A DNA stretch of 5,019 nucleotides, from positions 5,051 through 10,069 of the forward strand of contig DUGG01000052.1 of the NCBI GenBank assembly GCA_013331515.1, written 5' to 3'. The translations under genes and the position numbers were made by a program. The DNA is from Candidatus Woesearchaeota archaeon. GTDB lineage: Archaea; Nanobdellota; Nanobdellia; Woesearchaeales; UBA10216. The stretch's first letter is position 1. The number at the start of each line of letters is the position of its first letter. The notes under the pieces are model-generated. The model did no database searches, was not told the origin of the DNA, and worked only from the letters and a program-made list of their open reading frames with translations. Positions 1-3,492 of the stretch are shown in pieces.

Positions 1-30
1 GGGGCAGACTCGAACTGCCGACCTGATGGT

Positions 31-58
31 ATCTTCCTTCGCTTCGTGAAGCGCAAGA
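31..58 (-). other. Canonical-position tRNA intron (37/38), 28 nt
   Basis: The intron sits one base 3' of the anticodon, the usual archaeal position. Its removal restores the 7-base loop CTGTTAA. The 5' bulge is TA|T and the 3' bulge is AT|A. The central helix is weak: C32-T33-G34-T35 faces GAAG, giving two Watson-Crick pairs, one G/A mismatch and one wobble. The intron stem is strong: CTT/AAG, one bulged G, then CGCTT-CACG-AAGCG (53-40). The perfect 6-bp inverted repeat TATCTT/AAGATA spans both splice sites and could form a competing helix. Confidence 0.88.
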
Positions 59-70
59 TAACAGCCATCC

Positions 71-93
71 GCTCCACCTGTTGCTCCGCTGTT
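71..93 (-). repeat. Imperfect tandem repeat across the 3' border of the D-loop intron
   Basis: On the minus strand AACAGCGGAGC (93-83, inside the intron) is followed at once by AACAGGTGGAGC (82-71). The second copy supplies the last two intron bases and then the 3' half of the D-arm. The copies differ by one inserted G and one C/T change. The copy inside the intron provides the GAGC that pairs with the D-stem in the splicing structure. Confidence 0.85.
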
Positions 94-101
94 GGCAGCG
101 T
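81..101 (-). other. Non-canonical tRNA intron in the D-loop (between positions 15 and 16), 21 nt
   Basis: This insertion splits the D-loop of tRNA-Asn. The precursor can form a bulge-helix-bulge. D-stem strand GCTT (107-104) pairs with GAGC inside the intron (86-83), giving a 4-bp central helix. The 5' bulge is AG|A (103-101) and the 3' bulge is AA|C (82-80). The intron body is a hairpin, CGCTG-CCAA-CAGCG (100-87). Cutting between bulge bases 2 and 3, as the archaeal splicing endonuclease does, leaves a normal 8-nt D-loop. No clear outer helix is seen, so this is the reduced HBh' form. The exact ends rest on that geometry; no transcript evidence is available. Confidence 0.85.
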
Positions 102-141
102 CTAAGCTACCGAGGCAATAGTCAAGGTGAGCAAACGGTGC

Positions 142-157
142 GTTTATATACTTTTTG
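142..157 (-). promoter_or_regulatory. TATA/BRE element for tRNA-Asn
   Basis: The minus strand reads CAAAAAGTATATAAAC. This is an A-rich BRE-like stretch followed by a TATATAAA core centred near 147. A start about 25 bases downstream falls near 121, a few bases before the mature tRNA 5' end at 116. That spacing is expected for an archaeal tRNA promoter. Confidence 0.75.
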
Positions 158-160
158 GCC

Positions 161-178
161 GCAGTTAAATATAAAAAG
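161..178 (+). promoter_or_regulatory. TATA element for the peroxiredoxin-like gene
   Basis: GCAGTTAAATATAAAAAG holds an AT-rich TATA core (165-173). The predicted start is near 195-198, giving a leader of about 30 bases that includes the ribosome binding site at 215. A short dyad, GCGG-TAG-CCGC (183-193), lies just upstream of the predicted start; its role is unknown. This box is about 25 bases from the tRNA TATA box and faces the opposite way. Confidence 0.65.
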
Positions 179-214
179 AGCCGCGGTAGCCGCAAATTTG
201 AGGATACGTTTAGC

Positions 215-220
215 GAGGTG
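215..220 (+). promoter_or_regulatory. Shine-Dalgarno site GAGGTG, 5 nt before ATG 226
   Basis: GAGGTG matches the archaeal 16S rRNA 3' end (complement GGAGGTGAT) and lies five bases before the ATG. It fixes the start at 226 rather than the in-frame ATG at 247. It is the only strong Shine-Dalgarno site before a gene in this window. Confidence 0.85.
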
Positions 221-225
221 CCTTT

Positions 226-768
226 ATGGAATCTGAGGATTTTAAGATGCAGCTTGGCTCGATGGCCATTGATTTTGACCTGCGCGGGGTAGACGGCAGG
301 AATTACATGATGCGGTATTATCTTAACAAGGAAATCCTTGTTGTTGTTTTTACCTGCAACCACTGCCCTTATGCGCAGGCGTATGAGCAGCGGCTTATTG
401 ACATGGCAAGGGAATTTTCTGCAAAGGCGGCTTTTTTCGCCATCAACTCCAACGACTCGTCAAAATACCCTCAGGATAGCCTTGAGAACATGAAAACCAG
501 GGCAATGGAGAAGGGCTACCCTTACCCGTATTTGTGTGATGAGAGCCAGAACATAGCAAGGGCCTATGGCGCTTTGGTCACCCCACACGTTTTCGTTTTC
601 GACAAGTCAGGCAAGCTTGCATACCAGGGCGGCATTGACAACAACTGGGAGAACAAGGCAGCGGCAACCGAGCACTATTTGAGGAGCGCCCTCTCAGAAC
701 TGGCGGCAGGAAGGGAAGTGACAAGGAAGACTGCTCCCGTGATTGGCTGCTCTATCAAGTGGAAGTAG
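226..768 (+). CDS. Thioredoxin-fold peroxiredoxin-like protein (AhpC/TSA, PRX_like1 type)
   Basis: This is a 180-residue cytosolic protein with no signal peptide or membrane segment. The redox motif TCNHCPYA gives Cys44 and Cys47 after a hydrophobic beta strand (ILVVVF, 37-42), as in thioredoxin-like folds. The cis-proline loop is VTPHVFVFD (118-126) and it is followed by a GG turn (GKLAYQGGID). The C-terminal GCSIKWK supplies a third conserved cysteine, Cys175. The combination of CNHCPY, VTPHVFVFD and C-terminal GCSIKW is characteristic of the thioredoxin-family, alkyl-hydroperoxide-reductase-like group common in bacteria and archaea. The likely role is thiol-disulfide exchange or peroxide reduction; substrate and electron donor cannot be told from sequence. 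The length is normal for the group and nothing is missing. It has its own promoter and Shine-Dalgarno site and is divergent from the tRNA. Family assignment is strong; the exact reaction is inference. Confidence 0.9.
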   Translation: MESEDFKMQLGSMAIDFDLRGVDGRNYMMRYYLNKEILVVVFTCNHCPYAQAYEQRLIDMAREFSAKAAFFAINSNDSSKYPQDSLENMKTRAMEKGYPYPYLCDESQNIARAYGALVTPHVFVFDKSGKLAYQGGIDNNWENKAAATEHYLRSALSELAAGREVTRKTAPVIGCSIKWK

Positions 769-791
769 GATTCCATATGTTGCATATAGGC

Positions 792-803
792 AGCTTATTT
801 AAG
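792..803 (+). promoter_or_regulatory. TATA element for the 827 gene
   Basis: AGCTTATTTAAG has a TATTTAA-type core centred near 798. A start about 25 bases on falls at roughly 822-825, right before the ATG at 827, so the message would be nearly leaderless. A second weaker AT box, CATATAG (782-788), would place a start near 811 and could instead serve the TTG at 818. Confidence 0.6.
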
Positions 804-816
804 TTGCTTTAGCAAC
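803..816. repeat. Perfect inverted repeat GTTGC-TTTA-GCAAC
   Basis: Two 5-base arms around a 4-base spacer lie between the inferred TATA box and the start codon of the 827 gene. That is where archaeal repressors often bind to block RNA polymerase. There is no T-run after it on either strand, so it does not look like a terminator for the preceding gene. A regulator site is only a possibility. Confidence 0.4.
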
Positions 817-826
817 CTTGCCGGAT

Positions 827-1321
827 ATGGTGGAATTGCTGGAGCGGGTAGAGACGAGATATCCTGATTTGGACACTTTTGATGTTGATGCTTTCCTTAA
901 AAAAAATGGGATTTCTCTTGAATCTCCCCCGCGCTCTTACCTTCTTGAGCCGCAGATGCTCCTGGCTTTTCCGACGCTTAACCGCGTTACAGGGTTGTCA
1001 GTAAAATCAGATTCCAAAAAGGACTTTGTAGCTGCGATTAAAGGCAGGTATGGGACCGAGATTATGGAAGCCAGTTACACCCTTGCCCAGGCAGATGAAG
1101 GATTCACCCTTGAAGGCACTGTCACCAACATTGCAGTGGCTTGGCTGTCCCCATGGCCTGAAGGGATGGGCATGAATTCACGGTATTTTCATTCATTATA
1201 TGACGCTCTTAAGCGTTTAAGTTTCAATTCAGGCTCGTGTCATCTGCTGAAAATGGGTCATTTCCTTCCGGTGGGTGACGGCGAGCAGCCGTTCCAATCC
1301 GTCATACCATTAAATTTATAA
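827..1321 (+). CDS. Unrecognised 164-residue protein
   Basis: I do not recognise the family. The protein opens with a charged, probably helical stretch (MVELLERVETRYPDL). A middle part with LEPQMLLAFPTLNRVTGL follows, then AIKGRYGTEIMEASYTLAQ, a strand-like TVTNIAVAWLSPW (about 99-111), and a C-terminal segment with SCHLLKMGHFLPVG. There is no transmembrane segment, signal peptide, zinc-type cysteine pattern or nucleotide-binding motif. Only one cysteine is present. The ATG at 827 was chosen because the TATA box at 792-803 predicts transcription starting just before it. A TTG at 818 would add three residues and has no ribosome binding site. The ORF fills the gap between two real genes, has its own promoter, and its stop lies inside the next gene's TATA box, all of which supports a real gene. 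Function is unknown. Confidence 0.75.
   Translation: MVELLERVETRYPDLDTFDVDAFLKKNGISLESPPRSYLLEPQMLLAFPTLNRVTGLSVKSDSKKDFVAAIKGRYGTEIMEASYTLAQADEGFTLEGTVTNIAVAWLSPWPEGMGMNSRYFHSLYDALKRLSFNSGSCHLLKMGHFLPVGDGEQPFQSVIPLNL
1310..1321 (+). promoter_or_regulatory. TATA element for the Dph6-like gene, overlapping the upstream stop codon
   Basis: TTAAATTTATAA gives a TATA core centred near 1315. A start about 25 bases downstream falls near 1341, within a few bases of the ATG at 1346. No Shine-Dalgarno site precedes that ATG (GTTTCTGGCATG), so a leaderless or near-leaderless transcript is expected. The TAA stop of the preceding gene (1319-1321) forms the end of the element. Confidence 0.7.
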
Positions 1322-1345
1322 GCGACTGCCTTTTGCGTTTCTGGC

Positions 1346-2062
1346 ATGAACGTCGCAGTTATGTACTCTGGCGGGAAAGACAGCAACTATGCTGTGCAGC
1401 ACGCTATCGAGAAAGGGTGGAGTATCAAATACCTTCTTTCTGTGAAGCCGACGAGGACTGACTGCTACTTGTTTCATTTCGCCACTGTTGAACATACGCC
1501 AGTCCAGGCAGAGGCACTGGGCCTGAAGCATTACCTGCTGGGCTGCAGCGTGGCAGACCCAAAAGCAGAGGCTGCAATTGTTGAAAAGTTTGTTGCCGGG
1601 AAGCAGAAGTCGAAATCTGAAAAAGTTGACGCGGTCATCCTGGGGGGCACTGGCTTGCAGGCAACCCAGATAAGGAGCTTGCAGGATGCTCTCAGGCCTT
1701 ACGGGATTGAGGTTTTTGCTGCTCACTCTGGCTTGGATCACTTTGATGTCTTGAAGCAGATGATTGAGAAGGGCTATGAGATAATCATAACGCAGGTCGC
1801 TTCAGAAGGCCTCCCTGATTGGCTTGGCAAGAGGATTACAAAGGAAAACATTGCCCGGCTCGATGCTGATTCAATTAAGTTCGGGTTCCACGTTGGCGGG
1901 GAAGGCGGCTATTATGACTCTTTCGTTGCGGATGCACCAATGTTTGGCAAGTCAATTGTCATCAAGGAAACCGAGAAGGTAATGGAAGACGCTTATTCAG
2001 GCCATGTAATCATAAAGCAGCTGAAGCTTGCTGACAAGCGGATTCTTGAGGCATGTCATTAA
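1346..2062 (+). CDS. Dph6-like PP-loop ATP-pyrophosphatase (diphthine-ammonia ligase family)
   Basis: This 238-residue cytosolic protein starts with the adenylating PP-loop VMYSGGKDS (SGGKDS at 8-13), followed by NYAVQHAIEKGW. Family landmarks appear in order: LLSVKPTRTDCYLFH (30-44), QAEALGL (54-60), GGTGLQATQIRSL (100-112), GYEIIITQVASEGL (143-156), WLGKRI (159-164) and the C-terminal GGEGGYYDSFVADAP (184-198). This is the archaeal TIGR00289/MJ0570 group related to Dph6. Dph6 uses ATP and ammonium to amidate diphthine on elongation factor 2, the last step of diphthamide synthesis. The length is typical of stand-alone archaeal members. The second signature, normally EGG[E/D]xE, reads EGGYYD (186-191): an acidic residue is replaced by Tyr189 and the last Glu by Asp191. 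The fold is secure; diphthamide synthesis as the exact role is likely but not proven. Its own TATA box suggests independent transcription. Confidence 0.85.
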   Translation: MNVAVMYSGGKDSNYAVQHAIEKGWSIKYLLSVKPTRTDCYLFHFATVEHTPVQAEALGLKHYLLGCSVADPKAEAAIVEKFVAGKQKSKSEKVDAVILGGTGLQATQIRSLQDALRPYGIEVFAAHSGLDHFDVLKQMIEKGYEIIITQVASEGLPDWLGKRITKENIARLDADSIKFGFHVGGEGGYYDSFVADAPMFGKSIVIKETEKVMEDAYSGHVIIKQLKLADKRILEACH

Positions 2063-2093
2063 AAAAATCCCAACCACAGCAGAGCTGTGGGGG
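2061..2093 (-). terminator. Hairpin plus T-run between convergent genes
   Basis: CCACAGC-AGA-GCTGTGG (2074-2090) is a perfect 7-bp stem. It is extended by CCC (2069-2071) with GGG (2091-2093) across a 2-base bulge. On the minus strand the stem is followed by GATTTTTTT, the complement of the A-run from 2061. This makes it a good terminator candidate for the acyltransferase gene that ends at 2114. On the plus strand no T-run follows, so its role for the Dph6-like gene is doubtful. The T-run overlaps the last bases of that gene's stop codon. Archaeal termination depends mainly on the T-run; whether the hairpin matters is not known. Confidence 0.55.
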
Positions 2094-2113
2094 TATGAAA
2101 CCCATTTGAGCAA

Positions 2114-3334
2114 TCAGGCAACAGTAAATGCCCGCAGTGTTGGCCGTATGCTGTTTGCATAGTATCTTACCATTGGCGCATCTTTAACTTTGTATCCAAT
2201 CCCGGTATATTCCAAAGCCCCTCTCCAAGCAAGCCTTTTGGCGCCTTTCTCCAGAGCATTTGCAAAGTCAAACCCTGTTTTGTGGTTCGCGAGCTGCGGT
2301 GCAACGTTAATACCTGCTTTTATGGCGGCATCGCAAATTTGCATGGCCGTATCGCTTACTTCTGCAATTATGAATTCCCTGGACGCTTGTGGGATTACTA
2401 CTGACAGCAGGTTTGCTGGCGTTAGCGTCATCAACTTATACAGCGCCTCGGTTACCGCCCTTTCAAGTCTGGCAATGTTTGTCGTTGGCACCCTACCATT
2501 GACAGTTGGTGCTGGGTAGTTCGATACTATGATTGGGTCCCCAAATACAGCGTGAATCCTGCCATACCGCATGTCCCATCTTTGGAGAGGCGAGACCGTA
2601 TGAATGGATGCCTGTTTCTGTTCTACTTTGTGCACAAACAGCCAGTCTTCAGGGATGGTATCATGGGTTATTCCCAAAGGCACTATGGCACTTGCTTCAC
2701 CGATTAGCATCCTGTTCAGTATTGACTTGTAAGGATGGACCTGGCCGTCCCTTGACCTTCCAACGCCAGACAGGATTACCTGGTTGATACCTTGCCTGGT
2801 AAACGCTTTATCGTATGCAATGAGAAGCTGCGCCTTCAACACATCATTATCTTCGCTGATTTCCCTCTTTATCCTGACAAGGCCCATGTTTATCAAAAGC
2901 CATTTTGCAAATTCTGCTTTTGACTTTGACATAAATGAAAGCTGGGATTCCTCTCCGGAGACTTTAACCACGTTATCGCCTCCTATGTAATAATTCCTGC
3001 CGTTGCCGGTCAGGATTCCTATGACCGGAGGTAAATCAAAATATGACAGATGTGTTGGGACGATTACTGCCTTGCCCTGCCTGAGGAATGGCTCAACCTT
3101 GTCAAAGCCCCTGACATCCATTCCCGCGAAAGAAAAATGGATTGTCCTCCAAGCCCACAATCTACCGCAAAGGAGTGCAAGAGGGTTCAGGTTGGCCTGC
3201 ATGCCTTCGTAGTACTTCGCGGCTTCCTCCAGGACGCCATCATTGGTTCCACGTCTTCGCACTAAAAGCTTTATTGTGTCTTCAAGTGTTTCGTTGCAGC
3301 TCCTCAGCTCATCCAGGCTCGGTGCCTTTACCAT
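2114..3334 (-). CDS. PlsB/DHAPAT-type glycerolipid acyltransferase-like protein
   Basis: This is a 406-residue protein counted from the ATG at 3334. The acyltransferase blocks come in the family order. Block I is VPTHLSYFD with the HX4D pair His95 and Asp100, the catalytic motif. Block II is MGLVRIKRE (150-158), like GxxFIRR. Block III is SGVGRSRDG (189-197), like EGTRSRxG. Block IV is IVPLGITHD (217-225). The C-terminal part has FGDPI, LTPANLLSVVI (304-314) and a closing VRYYANSI (389-396). The last resembles the tail of PlsB and dihydroxyacetone-phosphate acyltransferases, so this is not a short PlsC. Such enzymes move an acyl group from acyl-CoA or acyl-ACP to glycerol phosphate at the membrane. 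Block III has Ser189 where the substrate-binding Glu is expected, so activity or substrate may differ. A TTG at 3352 would add six residues. No good Shine-Dalgarno site marks either start, and the TATA box at 3382 would allow both. The true substrate is unknown. Confidence 0.85.
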   Translation of the reverse strand: MVKAPSLDELRSCNETLEDTIKLLVRRRGTNDGVLEEAAKYYEGMQANLNPLALLCGRLWAWRTIHFSFAGMDVRGFDKVEPFLRQGKAVIVPTHLSYFDLPPVIGILTGNGRNYYIGGDNVVKVSGEESQLSFMSKSKAEFAKWLLINMGLVRIKREISEDNDVLKAQLLIAYDKAFTRQGINQVILSGVGRSRDGQVHPYKSILNRMLIGEASAIVPLGITHDTIPEDWLFVHKVEQKQASIHTVSPLQRWDMRYGRIHAVFGDPIIVSNYPAPTVNGRVPTTNIARLERAVTEALYKLMTLTPANLLSVVIPQASREFIIAEVSDTAMQICDAAIKAGINVAPQLANHKTGFDFANALEKGAKRLAWRGALEYTGIGYKVKDAPMVRYYANSIRPTLRAFTVA

Positions 3335-3381
3335 TTTACCAGCAGGAATCAACCGCTATTTTTAACATTTTGCAATAGAAA

Positions 3382-3393
3382 CATATTTAAATA
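3382..3393. promoter_or_regulatory. Palindromic TATA box between divergent acyltransferase gene and gyrB
   Basis: CATATTTAAATA contains the perfect 10-bp palindrome TATTTAAATA (3384-3393), close to the archaeal TATA consensus, with purine-rich GAAA just upstream on the plus strand. Reading left, a start near 3362 would lie 10-28 bases before the acyltransferase start codons. Reading right, a start near 3412 would leave gyrB with a leader of about 80 bases. No other convincing TATA box is seen in this intergenic region. Confidence 0.6.
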
Positions 3394-3492
3394 GCCGAAC
3401 CTGCCTTTTTAGCACAGTTTTCCGACGACAAAAAGCTTCGGGAAGCGCCGAAAAAAGGTGCATTGAAAAGGAAGCAGCTTCTGGGGTTAAAA
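3394..3492 (+). promoter_or_regulatory. Possible gyrB leader region with small hairpin
   Basis: The stretch between the shared TATA box and the gyrB ATG holds a short hairpin, GCTT-CGGG-AAGC (3435-3446). It also holds AGGTG (3456-3460), which resembles a Shine-Dalgarno site. That site is two bases before an in-frame TTG at 3463, closer than usual, and about 32 bases before the ATG at 3493. The frame is open from 3391 onward, so a start at 3463 with ten extra residues is possible. No known riboswitch was recognised. Confidence 0.35.

Larger units (their letters stand above)
1..116 (-). tRNA. tRNA-Asn(GUU) with two introns, 3' end cut by window edge
   Basis: Read on the minus strand, the exons are 116-102, 80-59 and 30-1. 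Spliced, they give acceptor strand GCCTCGG, U8-A9, and a D-arm with stem GCTT/GAGC and loop AGCAGGTG (A14, G15, G18-G19). The anticodon stem is GATGG/CCATC with loop CTGTTAA, so the anticodon is GUU (Asn). A five-base variable region follows, then T-stem GGCAG/CTGCC with loop TTCGAGT. The G15-C48 Levitt pair and the T54-T55-C56 and A58 positions are all present. The two last visible bases (CC) pair with G7 and G6. The remaining five acceptor bases, expected to be GAGGC, and the discriminator lie outside the window. Position 21 is G rather than the usual A. Every stem pairs only after both insertions are removed, which makes a working, intron-bearing gene far more likely than a pseudogene. Confidence 0.93.

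Noticed and set aside
1..116. tRNA pseudogene or two unrelated hairpins
   Set aside because: All conserved tRNA positions and stems are intact once two insertions with splice-site structure are removed, and a TATA box sits at the right distance.
775..788. CATATG/CATATAG as a regulatory repeat
   Set aside because: The two halves are AT-rich and match only loosely; it may be a weak alternative TATA box, and no stronger claim is supported.
1316..1741. Minus-strand open frame over the Dph6-like gene
   Set aside because: It is antisense to a gene with a full PP-loop family signature and its product resembles no protein; it is a shadow frame.
2190..3378. Several plus-strand open frames inside the acyltransferase region
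   Set aside because: They lie opposite a continuous minus-strand gene with all acyltransferase blocks in order; products are low-complexity and lack start signals.
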